NCBI RefSeq assembly: GCF_027213785.1
Contig: NZ_JAPWGO010000015.1
Coordinates: forward strand, 1-64,000
Direction of reading: 5' to 3'
Length of the DNA: 64,000 bases
Source: Limimaricola sp. G21655-S1
GTDB taxonomy: Bacteria; Pseudomonadota; Alphaproteobacteria; Rhodobacterales; Rhodobacteraceae
The notes below the pieces were generated by a model that searched no databases, was not told the origin of the DNA, and saw nothing but the letters and a program-made list of their open reading frames with translations. A program made the position numbers and the translations under genes. Of this stretch, positions 33,619 to 42,010 are shown one piece after another (positions within the stretch are counted from its first letter, which is position 1; every line of letters begins with the position of its first letter).

Positions 33619-34457
33619 GCCCGGCCCTTCCGGTTAAGATGCGGGTTCATCGCGTCGTTCAGCCCCTCGCCGATCAGGTTCAGCGCCAGCACGGTGATGA
33701 CGATGGCTAGCCCGGGAAAGAAGCTCAGCCACCAAGCCGAGCGGATCACGGTGCGCGCGGCGCCGATCATGTAGCCCCATGACATGATGTTGGGATCGCC
33801 GAGGCCGAGAAAGGCGAGCGAGCTTTCGAGGAGGATCGCGGTGGCGACCATCAACGAGGCCATGACGATGATCGGCGACATCGCGTTGGGCAGGATCTGG
33901 CCCAGCAGGATGCGCCGGTTCGACAGGCCCGCGAGCTGCGCCGCATCGACGAATTCGCGTTTCGACAGCGACAGCACCTCGGCCCGCACGAGCCGGGCGA
34001 CGGGGGGCCACGAGACGATGGCGATGGCCAGAGTGATCGAGGTCAGCGTCGGCTCGAGGATCGCCACCAGCACGATGGCCAGCGCGAAGTTGGGGATGGT
34101 CTGGAAGAACTCGGTAAAGCGCATCGCCGCCTCGTCGACCCAGCCGCCGTAATAGCCCGCGACCGCCCCCAGCGGCACGCCGATGGCCAGCGCCACCAGC
34201 GTCGAGACGAGACCCACGAGCAGCGAGACCCGCGCGCCATAGGCGAGGCCCGCCGCCACGTCGCGGCCCAGCGTGTCGGTGCCCAGGGGCAGGCCTTCGG
34301 TCGCGAAGGGGGTGAGGAAGGGGCGCTGCACCATCTGCCACGGCCCCTTTGGGAACAGCAGCGGCGCGATCAGCGCCACGATGATCACGGTGGCGAGCAG
34401 CACGAGGCCGAGGATCGCGCCGCGATTGCGGGAGAAGCGGGACCAGAAATCGCTCAT
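33615..34457 (-). CDS. peptide/opine ABC transporter permease (DppC type)
   Basis: A 280-residue permease with an N-terminal helix (residues 13-35) and five or six helices in the core. The DppC hallmark LGTDTLGRDVAAGLAYGARVS is present (quoted in part: TDTLGRDV), as is the EAA loop EFVDAAQLAGLSNRRIL. It pairs with DppB to form the membrane pore. The ATG at 34457 overlaps the DppB stop by 4 bp. Confidence 0.88.
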   Translation of the reverse strand: MSDFWSRFSRNRGAILGLVLLATVIIVALIAPLLFPKGPWQMVQRPFLTPFATEGLPLGTDTLGRDVAAGLAYGARVSLLVGLVSTLVALAIGVPLGAVAGYYGGWVDEAAMRFTEFFQTIPNFALAIVLVAILEPTLTSITLAIAIVSWPPVARLVRAEVLSLSKREFVDAAQLAGLSNRRILLGQILPNAMSPIIVMASLMVATAILLESSLAFLGLGDPNIMSWGYMIGAARTVIRSAWWLSFFPGLAIVITVLALNLIGEGLNDAMNPHLNRKGRA

Positions 34458-35431
34458 CGCGTGGCTCCGATGCGGGGATCGATCAGCCGATAGACAAGAT
34501 CGGTGACGATGTTGAACAGGATGACCATCGCGGCCGAGATCAGGAACACGCCAAGAAGCGTGTTGTAGTCGCGCGCCTGCAGGCTCTCGAACATCAGCCG
34601 CCCGATGCCGGGCCAGGCGAAGACCGTCTCGGTCAGCACCGCGCCGCCCACCAGCTGGCCGGCCTGAAGACCGGCGAGGGTGACGACCGGCAGAAGCGCG
34701 TTGCGCAGGATGTGGCGGCGGCGGATCACCCGGTCGGGCAGGCCCTTGGCGCGCGCGGTCTTCACGAAGTCCATCTGCGCCACTTCCAGCATCGAGGCCC
34801 GGGTCATGCGGGTGTAGACCGCCATGAAGAACAGACCCAGCGTGGTGGCGGGCAGGATCAGGTGCTTGAGGATGTCGAGGGCGCGGGAAAGCCCGGTGAA
34901 GCCGCCACCCACCGTCTCGTAGCCGAAGCCGGGCAGCCATCCGAGCCAGACCGAGAAGACCAGCACCGCCATCAGCGCCGCCCAGTAGAGCGGCGTGGCG
35001 TAGAACAGCAGCGCGATGCCGGTGATGATGCTGTCTCCGGCGCGCCCGACCCGGGCCGAGGCGGCGACGCCCATGGCAACGCCGAACAGGAGCGAGATGC
35101 CGAAGGCGGTGAGGGTCAGCAACAATGTCGCGGGCAGCCGCTCCATGATCAGGTCGAAGACCGGCGCGCCCTGCCGGTAGGAATAGCCGAGGTCGAACTG
35201 GATGATGTTGCCGACATAGTTCCACAGCTGCACGTAGAGCGGCTGGTCGAGGCCGAAGCGCTCGCGCAGCTGGGCGATGAAGATCTCGTCGGCGGCGCCA
35301 GCCTCGCCCGCCATGACGGCGGCGGGATCGCCGGGCGCGGCGTGGATCAGCAGGAAGTTCAGCACCACGATCGCCAGAAGCGTGATCGCGGCCTTGATGA
35401 GCCGTCCGAGGACGGTGGTGGCGATGGCCAT
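34454..35431 (-). CDS. peptide/opine ABC transporter permease (DppB type)
   Basis: A 325-residue permease with six helices. The N terminus LNFLLIHAAPGDPAAVMAG is the DppB signature, and the EAA loop is DFVKTARAKGLPDRVIRRR. It forms the pore with DppC. It lies 71 bp after the interrupted binding-protein gene and is itself intact, as are all the downstream transporter genes. Confidence 0.88.
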   Translation of the reverse strand: MAIATTVLGRLIKAAITLLAIVVLNFLLIHAAPGDPAAVMAGEAGAADEIFIAQLRERFGLDQPLYVQLWNYVGNIIQFDLGYSYRQGAPVFDLIMERLPATLLLTLTAFGISLLFGVAMGVAASARVGRAGDSIITGIALLFYATPLYWAALMAVLVFSVWLGWLPGFGYETVGGGFTGLSRALDILKHLILPATTLGLFFMAVYTRMTRASMLEVAQMDFVKTARAKGLPDRVIRRRHILRNALLPVVTLAGLQAGQLVGGAVLTETVFAWPGIGRLMFESLQARDYNTLLGVFLISAAMVILFNIVTDLVYRLIDPRIGATR

Positions 35432-35502
35432 GCCGGGGGCTCTCCGTTGCGATGGCGAGGCGCCGGGGCGGACGGGGCCGCCCCGGCGGGATCAGGCCGG
35501 GA

Positions 35503-37044
35503 TCACTGCTTGATCCAGGTGTCGCGCAGGCCGTCATTCACGCCGATGGCGGTGGTGACCAGATCCTGCACCTTGCAGTCGTAGAGGGTCGGGAATTCCA
35601 GCTCGAGCAGCCAAGCCACGGGCGCGTCCTCGACGATTTCCTGCTGGATCTCGGTATAGAGCTTCTGGCGCTCCTCCTTACCCAGCGTCACCGCCGCCTC
35701 GGCCCATTTCGCGTCGAGCTCGGGGTTGCGATAGCCCTCGACATTGTTCCACGGGCTGCCCTTCTCGATCTGGTCCTCGAGATAGTTGCGCGCGGTGCCG
35801 AGCGCCGGGTCGCCGTACTGGTAGAGATAGGTGAAGGCGAGGTCGTAGTCCCATTCGCTGGTCTTCTGGTTCCAGCCCGCGACGTCGGCGCTGTCGATCT
35901 CGACCTCGATGCCGACCTCCTGCAGGTTCTGCTTCACAGCCTCGGCCCAACGCTGCCAGGTCTCGCCATAGGGCAGGGGCAGGATCCGCACCGGTTCGCC
36001 GTCATAGCCCATCTCGTCGAGGAGCGCGCGCGCCTTGTCGGGGTCGTGGCTGTAATCGGTGACGTCGTCGGTGTAGAAATTGGTGCGCGAACTGACCGGA
36101 CCGGTCGCGACCTTGCCGAAGCCGTTCCAGACCACGTCGCGCACGAATTCGCGGTCCATCGCGTACATCACCGCCTGCCGGAAGCGTTCGTCCGAGGTCG
36201 GGCCCTCGCGGTTGTTCATCCACATGAAGCTGTGCGGCGCGAGGAACTCCCAGCCCTCGCCGGTCGAGCAGGTGTCCTCGTCCTCCATCAGCCGCGCCAC
36301 GTCCCAGTTCTCGATCGAGCCGCCGGGCAGCACGTCGACCTTGCCGGTCTCGAAGGCCACGGCGCGCGAGGCGGCGTCGGGGATGACGCGGAAGAACACC
36401 TAATCGAGATAGGGCCTGCCGTCGAGATAGTAGTCCTCGTTCTTCACGAGGTGGATGTGGCTGCCCTTTTCCCACGCCTCGAACTTGAACGGGCCGGTGC
36501 CGATCGGCGTCGCGTTCATTTCGTTATCGGCGTAGTCGGTGCCTTCGTAGATGTGCTTCGGCACGATCGGCATGGTGCCGGCCTCGAAGCTGTTGATGAA
36601 GGGGCCGAAGGGTTCGGAGAGCTGGAACACCACCGTGTTCTCGTCAGGGGCGGTGATGCTCTCGACGTAGTTCAGGCTGACGCGCAGACGCGAATGGGTC
36701 TCGCGCAGGAACTCGTCGGCGGAGAAGACCACGTCCTCGGCCGAGAAGGGCTCGCCGTCATGCCAGACCACGTCTTCGTGCAGGTGGAAGGTGTAGGTGA
36801 GACCGTCCTCGGAGATCTCCCAGCTCTTGGCGAGCGATGGCTGCGGCTGGAGGTCGGTGTCGTAGCGCAGCAGGCTTTCGTAGATATGGCCCGCGACCAT
36901 CTGCGTGGGGCCGTTCTGCACGAGGCCGAGCATCAGGCTCGGCGGCTCGGGCTGCACCACGATGTCGAGGCGGCCGCCCTGCTCCTGCGCGAAGGCGGCG
37001 GTGGCCGCGGCCACGAGGAAACTCGTCGTCAGCAAATGCTTCAT
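35503..37044 (-). pseudogene. peptide/opine ABC substrate-binding protein interrupted by one in-frame stop
   Basis: A family 5 (DppA/OppA-type) extracellular binding protein of 513 residues if read through. Signal peptide residues 1-19 (MKHLLTTSFLVAAATAAFA). The frame is continuous and homologous on both sides of a TAG at 36402-36400 (codon 215): KNEDYYLDGRPYLD, stop, VFFRVIPDAASRAV. No frameshift or deletion is involved. Upstream SYTPQ-type motifs and downstream QAVMYAMDREFVRDVVW and PYGETWQRWAEAVKQNLQ are normal. Either a recent nonsense mutation, a sequencing error, or rare readthrough. The other transporter genes look functional. Confidence 0.88.
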
Positions 37045-37115
37045 CTGTCTTCCCTGTCGGTCTGTTGGTGTGGTCCTGCTTTGAGTGACCTTCTTTTTAT
37101 TCTCTTGCGCCCGGT

Positions 37116-37895
37116 TCAGGCGTCGAAGCCCGGTGCCGCCCGTTCGAGGCGGCGCAGCTCGGCGGCCCATTCCGGGTCGGGCTTGCCGTCGATCTCGTAG
37201 CGGTCGTAGCCGCGCTGGTACTGCCGCGCCGTGTGCGCGGCGATCTCGTCGGACAGCGGGCGCGGCCTCAGCCCCATGCCGAGCGCCGCGATCTGCGCCT
37301 TGCAGGAGCGTTCGAGGTTCAGCGTCAGTTTCACCGCCTCGGCCACCGAGCGGCCGCAGGTGAGCATGCCGTGGTTGCGCAGCACCATCACGTTCTTCGG
37401 GCCGAGATCGGCGATCAGCCGTTCGCGCTCCGCGAGGTCGAGCGCGATGCCTTCGTAATCATGATATGCGAGCTGCCCGTGGAACTGCGCCGACCACTGG
37501 TTCAGCGACAGCAGGCCCTCCTCGACCGAGGAGACCGCGACGCCCGCCACCGTGTGGGTGTGCAGCACGCAGACCGCGTCGTGGCGCGCCATGTGCACCG
37601 CCGAATGGATGGTAAAACCCGCCGCATTGACGCCCGCGCCGTAAGGGTCGTCGATCACGGCGCCGCTTTCGTCGACGGTGACGAGGCTTGACGCCGTCAC
37701 CTCCTCGAAGCGCAGGCCGAAGGGGTTGAGCAGGAACCGCTTCTCGCCGCCCGGCCCGTCGGGAAGCCGCGCCGAGATATGGGTGTAGATCCCGTCATCC
37801 ATGCCTTCGAGCGCGATCAGCCGATAGGCGGCGGCTAGGTCGCGCCTGAGCGCGCCGACGTCTTCGATGGTGCTGCCTCCCAGTCCGTCGGCCAT
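37116..37895 (-). CDS. class II aldolase/adducin family protein
   Basis: A 259-residue class II aldolase-fold protein. The zinc-binding HTHTVAG motif is near residue 115 and a later NHGMLTCG supplies another His; an acidic residue in the NQWSAQFHGQ region fits the active site. Members cleave or isomerise sugar phosphates or act on small aldols. It is the first gene of the minus-strand operon, 71 bp ahead of the binding-protein gene. The ATG at 37895 is preferred over one at 37973, which would include the operator. Substrate unknown. Confidence 0.8.
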   Translation of the reverse strand: MADGLGGSTIEDVGALRRDLAAAYRLIALEGMDDGIYTHISARLPDGPGGEKRFLLNPFGLRFEEVTASSLVTVDESGAVIDDPYGAGVNAAGFTIHSAVHMARHDAVCVLHTHTVAGVAVSSVEEGLLSLNQWSAQFHGQLAYHDYEGIALDLAERERLIADLGPKNVMVLRNHGMLTCGRSVAEAVKLTLNLERSCKAQIAALGMGLRPRPLSDEIAAHTARQYQRGYDRYEIDGKPDPEWAAELRRLERAAPGFDA

Positions 37896-37961
37896 GCTCC
37901 GTCCCCTTTGCAACGATCCGTCGGGGTCGAGCCTGTCGGGCGTTTGCCGTTCAGTCAAGAA

Positions 37962-37975
37962 GATTGTCGACAATC
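37962..37975. promoter_or_regulatory. GntR-type operator palindrome
   Basis: Perfect 14-bp palindrome GATTGTCGACAATC, 27 bp before the divergent GntR gene. The TTGTCGACAA core fits the TxGTxxACxA pattern typical of FCD-type GntR operators. It lies in the shared promoter region with the minus-strand aldolase/ABC operon and could control both. Confidence 0.7.
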
Positions 37976-38001
37976 GACAGAACCGGATCTAGCTTCGATC
38001 C

Positions 38002-38703
38002 ATGAGCATGAACCCCGCCCCCGATCCGATCTTTGCCCGCCTCGATCGCGCCGGGCTGGTGCAGCACGTGGTCCGGCTGATCACCGACGCCATTTTGCAG
38101 GGGCGCCTGAAGCCGGGCGACCGGCTGACCGAATCCGGCATCGCCCGCGAGTTGGGTCTGAGCCGCGCGCCGGTGCGCGAAGCGGCGCGGCTTCTGGAAA
38201 ATCGCGGCCTCGTCGTGTCGCAGCCCAATCGCGGCTTCTTCGTGCGCGAGGTCACGGTCGAGGCGATCGACAGCCTTTACGAGCTTCGGATCTGCATCGA
38301 ATGCGCGGCGGTGGAGCGGCTGGTCGCGGGCGATCCGGCCCCGGCGCTCATCGGGTTGCGCGCGCGGATCGACGAGATGCGCGACTTAGCCGAAGCCGAC
38401 GATCCGCTGAGCCAGATCGAGGCCGACATGGCGTTTCACCGGCTGATCTGCCTGCATAGCGGCAATGAGCGCTTCGTCACCGCGTTCGACCAGATCGCCG
38501 ACGAGACTCAGCTTAGCCTGATGCTGATCGGGCGGCTCTACGATGATCCGATGCGCATGGCCGAGACCCACGAGCCGGTCTTCGACGCCATCGCCGCACG
38601 GGACGCACAAGCCGCCCGCGCGGCGCTCGAATATCACATCGGCACGGCGCGGCGCGTCGTGACCGACATCTTTCGCAAGCTGAAGGAGGACGGCTCCGCA
38701 TGA
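38002..38703 (+). CDS. GntR/FCD-family transcriptional regulator
   Basis: A 233-residue regulator with a winged helix (residues 20-85, including IARELGLSRAPVREAARLLE) and an FCD domain whose metal-ligand histidines appear in DMAFHRLICLHSGN and LEYHIGTARR. First gene of a plus-strand operon: its stop overlaps the amidohydrolase start by 3 bp. Divergent from the ABC/aldolase operon, with a matching palindrome between them. Probably a repressor of one or both operons. Confidence 0.84.
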   Translation: MSMNPAPDPIFARLDRAGLVQHVVRLITDAILQGRLKPGDRLTESGIARELGLSRAPVREAARLLENRGLVVSQPNRGFFVREVTVEAIDSLYELRICIECAAVERLVAGDPAPALIGLRARIDEMRDLAEADDPLSQIEADMAFHRLICLHSGNERFVTAFDQIADETQLSLMLIGRLYDDPMRMAETHEPVFDAIAARDAQAARAALEYHIGTARRVVTDIFRKLKEDGSA

Positions 38704-39755
38704 GGTGCTTCCACGCCCCCGAATCCCTGGCCCACGACCCGGATTTCCGCATCACCAATGGTCGCGTCACGCGCAATGCCGAGCGCGCCGAGCGCGGTCG
38801 GCTTCTGCTTGCCGGGCTCGATCGGCTGGGGCTCGTCCCCGAGGCGCCACCGCGCTGCGACGACGCCGATCTTCTGACGGTGCACACGCCAGAATTCGTG
38901 GCCTTTCTGGAAACCGCATGGACCGAGTGGCAGAAGCTGCCGAATGCCGGGGCCGAGGTGGTGCCGAACACGCATCCGCAGAAGACCCGCTCGACCTATC
39001 CCCGGCATATCCTCGGCCGGGCCGGCTGGCATCTCGCCGATCCGTCGGCACCGATCGGCGAGCACAGCTGGACCGCCACCCGTCGCGCTGCCGATTGCGC
39101 CGTCGCCGCCGCGCGGGCGGTGCTGGACGGTGATCCTATGGCCTACGCGCTGTGCCGCCCGCCGGGGCACCACTCGGACGCGGACAGCGCCTCGGGACAT
39201 TGCCTGCTGAACAACGCCGCCATCGCCGCGGCGCATCTGCGCCGGCACCACGAGCGGGTGGCGGTCCTCGACATCGACGTGCATCACGGCAACGGCACGC
39301 AAGCGATCTTCTACGACCGCGCCGACGTGCTCACCGTCTCGATCCATGCCGACCCAATGGATTACTACCCGTTCTTCAACGGGCATGCGCACGAAACGGG
39401 CCAAGGCGCTGGCGAAGGCTACAATCTCAATCTCGCCCTGCCGCGAGACAGCGGCGACGGCGCCTGGCACGACGCGATCCGGCAGGCCCTCGCGCGGATC
39501 GCCGCGTTCGCCCCCGGCGCGTTGGTGCTCTCGCTCGGCCTCGACGCGCATGAAAACGATCCGCTGCGCGGTCTCGCGGTGACGACCAACGGTTTCCAGG
39601 TCGCCGGCGAGATGATCGCCGCCGCAGCTCTGCCTTGCGTGATGGTGCAGGAGGGTGGTTACCTCTCGGCGGATCTGACCGACAATCTCGCCGCCTTCCT
39701 GGGTGGCGCAATGGGCAAGGCGCCTGAAACATTCGCAACCGATGGAGCGCGGTGA
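38700..39755 (+). CDS. histone deacetylase family protein (acetylpolyamine amidohydrolase-like)
   Basis: A 351-residue zinc deacetylase. Active-site features are PPGHHSDADSASGHCLLNNA (H157, H158), DIDVHHGNGT (zinc ligands D193 and H195), LDAHENDP (D282) and the late QEGGY tyrosine. Bacterial members remove acetyl groups from acetylpolyamines or other acylated amines. It overlaps the regulator and the following aminotransferase (TGATG). Deacetylation followed by transamination of the freed amine is a coherent two-step route for acetylputrescine-like compounds; the substrate is inferred. Confidence 0.85.
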   Translation: MRCFHAPESLAHDPDFRITNGRVTRNAERAERGRLLLAGLDRLGLVPEAPPRCDDADLLTVHTPEFVAFLETAWTEWQKLPNAGAEVVPNTHPQKTRSTYPRHILGRAGWHLADPSAPIGEHSWTATRRAADCAVAAARAVLDGDPMAYALCRPPGHHSDADSASGHCLLNNAAIAAAHLRRHHERVAVLDIDVHHGNGTQAIFYDRADVLTVSIHADPMDYYPFFNGHAHETGQGAGEGYNLNLALPRDSGDGAWHDAIRQALARIAAFAPGALVLSLGLDAHENDPLRGLAVTTNGFQVAGEMIAAAALPCVMVQEGGYLSADLTDNLAAFLGGAMGKAPETFATDGAR

Positions 39756-41137
39756 TGAACAAGCTGTCGAATTCGCTGGCGCAGGCCGATATCGCCACGT
39801 CCCTGCATCCCTATACCAATGCCCGCCGGCACGAGGAAAAGGGCCCGCTGGTGATCTCGCGGGGCAAGGGCATCCACGTCTATGACGAGCATGGCAAGGA
39901 ATACATCGAGGCGCTGGCCGGGCTCTGGTCAGTGGCCGTGGGTTTCGACGAGCCGCGTCTCGTCGAAGCCGCCCACAAGCAGATGCAGGCGCTGCCGTAT
40001 TACCACAGCTTCGCGCACAAGGCGCACGAGCCGTCGATCCGGCTGGCGGAGAAGCTGGTCGAGATGACCCCTCAAGGGCTTGACCGGGTGTTCTTCACCT
40101 CGTCGGGGTCGGAGGCCAACGACACCGTCGTCAAGATGGCGTGGTACATGAACAACGCGCTGGGACGTCCTGAAAAGAAAAAGTTTCTGGCCCGCACCAA
40201 GGGGTATCATGGGATCACGGTGGCCTCGGGCTCGCTCACCGGGCTGCCCTACAATCACATGGATTTCGACCTGCCGGCGATCCCGGTGCATCACCTGACC
40301 TGCCCGCATCACTACCGCTTCGGGCATGAGGGCGAGAGCGAGGCCGAGTTCACGCAGCGCCTTCTGGCCGAGGCCGAGGAGGTGATCCTGCGGGAGGGGC
40401 CCGAAACCATTGCCGGCTTTATCGGCGAGCCGCTGATGGCGGCGGGTGGTGTGATGCCGCCGCCGGAGGGCTATTGGAAAGGCATCGAGGCGCTGTGCCG
40501 CAAGCACGACATCCTGCTGATCGCCGACGAAGTGATCAACGGCTTCGGGCGGCTGGGGTCGAGCTTCGGCGCGGTGCATTACGGCTTCACCCCGGACATC
40601 ATGGTGCTCTCGAAGCAGCTCACCTCCTCCTACATGCCGCTCGCGGCGGTGGTGTTCTCGGAGAAGGTCTACGACGCGATAGCCGACAACACCGGCAGGA
40701 TCGGCACCTTCGGTCACGGCTTCACCGCTTCGGGTCACCCGGTCGCGACGGCGGTGGGGCTCGAGAACCTGAAGATCATTGAGGAGCGCGACCTGATGGG
40801 CAACGCGACCCGGATGGGAGCGAGGCTGCAAGAGGGGCTTCGGCAATACGCCGACCATCCGCTGGTGGGAGAGGTGCGCGGCACCGGGCTAATCGCGGGC
40901 CTCGAGCTGGTGGCGGACAAGGCCTCGAAGCGCGCCTTCGATCCGGTCGGCAAGGTCGGTCTGGCCGCCTTCGAGATCGGTCATGAGGAAGGGATGATCA
41001 TTCGCAATGTCGGCGACACGCTGGCGCTCTGTCCGCCGCTGATCGTGACCGAGGGCGACATCGACGAGATCGTCGCCCGGATGGGGCGCATCCTCGACCG
41101 CACGCAGGATCACGTCTCGAGGGAGGGCGTCGCTTGA
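39755..41137 (+). CDS. class III aminotransferase (polyamine/omega-amino acid:pyruvate type)
   Basis: A 460-residue PLP enzyme. SSGSEANDTVVKMAWYMNN binds the phosphate, ADEVINGFGRLGSSFG carries the PLP Asp, and the lysine is in MVLSKQLTSSYMPL. Full length for putrescine:pyruvate or beta-alanine:pyruvate transaminases. The ATG at 39755 overlaps the deacetylase stop; a GTG one codon upstream is less likely. It would turn a diamine into an aminoaldehyde using pyruvate. Last gene of the operon, before a GC-rich hairpin and a converging regulator. Confidence 0.86.
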   Translation: MNKLSNSLAQADIATSLHPYTNARRHEEKGPLVISRGKGIHVYDEHGKEYIEALAGLWSVAVGFDEPRLVEAAHKQMQALPYYHSFAHKAHEPSIRLAEKLVEMTPQGLDRVFFTSSGSEANDTVVKMAWYMNNALGRPEKKKFLARTKGYHGITVASGSLTGLPYNHMDFDLPAIPVHHLTCPHHYRFGHEGESEAEFTQRLLAEAEEVILREGPETIAGFIGEPLMAAGGVMPPPEGYWKGIEALCRKHDILLIADEVINGFGRLGSSFGAVHYGFTPDIMVLSKQLTSSYMPLAAVVFSEKVYDAIADNTGRIGTFGHGFTASGHPVATAVGLENLKIIEERDLMGNATRMGARLQEGLRQYADHPLVGEVRGTGLIAGLELVADKASKRAFDPVGKVGLAAFEIGHEEGMIIRNVGDTLALCPPLIVTEGDIDEIVARMGRILDRTQDHVSREGVA

Positions 41138-41146
41138 GGTGACGAG

Positions 41147-41216
41147 GGCTGCGCGCTCCCCTTGCCGGGCATCGGGCAGGGTGCCGCGCAGCCGGTCTAT
41201 CGCGCCCTAGGGCGCG
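41147..41216. terminator. hairpins between converging aminotransferase and GntR genes
   Basis: Arms GGCTGCGCG (41147-41155) and CGCGCAGCC (41185-41193) form a long-range stem. Next to it the perfect palindrome CGCGCCCTAGGGCGCG (41201-41216) covers the stop codon of the minus-strand GntR gene. No T-run. Probably bidirectional termination. Confidence 0.5.
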
Positions 41217-41908
41217 GGCTCGGCGATGAAGAAATCCGGATGCGCTTCGGCGACCTTGGGCAGGTCGTCGAGCACGCCGCGCAGATGGGTTCGGACCGCC
41301 GCTTCGGCGGCATCCGCGTCTCCTGCCGTGATCGCGTCGACGATGGCCTGATGCTGGCCGACCAACCGGTCGACCGGAAATTCCACGGCCGTGAGGTGCC
41401 GCACCCGGTCCATGTGCATCTTGATCGGCTGCAGATGCGTCCAAGCGCCGGCGCGCCCGGCCATCTCGGCCAGCGTGCGGTGGAACAGCTCGTCCAGCTC
41501 TACGAAGCTGCGGCCCCCATCCTGCGCGGCCTTAGCCTGATCCGCCATCTGGCGGCGCAGCTCGGCCAGCGCCGCCGCATCGGCGCTGCGTGCTGCCAGC
41601 CGGGCGATATCGGCCTCGACCGCCTCGCGCACGAAGCGCGAGACCTCGACCTCGGCGACGTCGATCTTGCGCACATAGGTGCCGCGCTGCGGACGCACCT
41701 CTACAAGCTTTTCGCCGGCCAGCCGGATGAACGCCTCGCGCACCGGCTGGCGCGAGAGGCCGTAACCGGTGGCGATGTCCTGCTCCGACAGGCGGGTGCC
41801 CGGCGTCAGTTCGCCGGTGACGATGCGCGCGCGCAGGCTGGCGATGAGCTGGAGGCCGACCGGGGCGGAGGCGTCGAGGGCGAAGGATGCGAGGTTCGTA
41901 GCTGACAT
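41207..41908 (-). CDS. GntR/FCD-family regulator of the hexuronate cluster
   Basis: A 233-residue regulator with a winged helix (residues 20-80, including DIATGYGLSRQPVREAFIRL) and an FCD domain (FVREAVEADIARLAAR and ELDELFHRTLAEMAG). Divergent from uxuA with a 102-bp gap, so it is the likely local repressor of uronate use, comparable in role to UxuR/ExuR; the inducer would be a uronate or fructuronate. The stop codon is inside a perfect palindrome. Confidence 0.84.
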   Translation of the reverse strand: MSATNLASFALDASAPVGLQLIASLRARIVTGELTPGTRLSEQDIATGYGLSRQPVREAFIRLAGEKLVEVRPQRGTYVRKIDVAEVEVSRFVREAVEADIARLAARSADAAALAELRRQMADQAKAAQDGGRSFVELDELFHRTLAEMAGRAGAWTHLQPIKMHMDRVRHLTAVEFPVDRLVGQHQAIVDAITAGDADAAEAAVRTHLRGVLDDLPKVAEAHPDFFIAEPAP

Positions 41909-41940
41909 GGCGCTCTCTTTGGATCTGAACTCACCCTAAT

Positions 41941-41983
41941 CCATACTACCATACTTGTAAACTTTCGAATCGCGGTCTAGTCT
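41941..41983 (+). promoter_or_regulatory. candidate uxuA promoter and operator
   Basis: Tandem octamers CCATACTA and CCATACTT (41941-41956) lie just upstream of and touching a TTGTAA hexamer (41955) that is 17 bp from TAGTCT (41978). This fits a weak sigma-70 promoter with a direct-repeat regulator site. Assigned by eye. Confidence 0.35.
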
Positions 41984-42010
41984 CGCCGGCAATTGGGAGG
42001 GAGATCCGTT

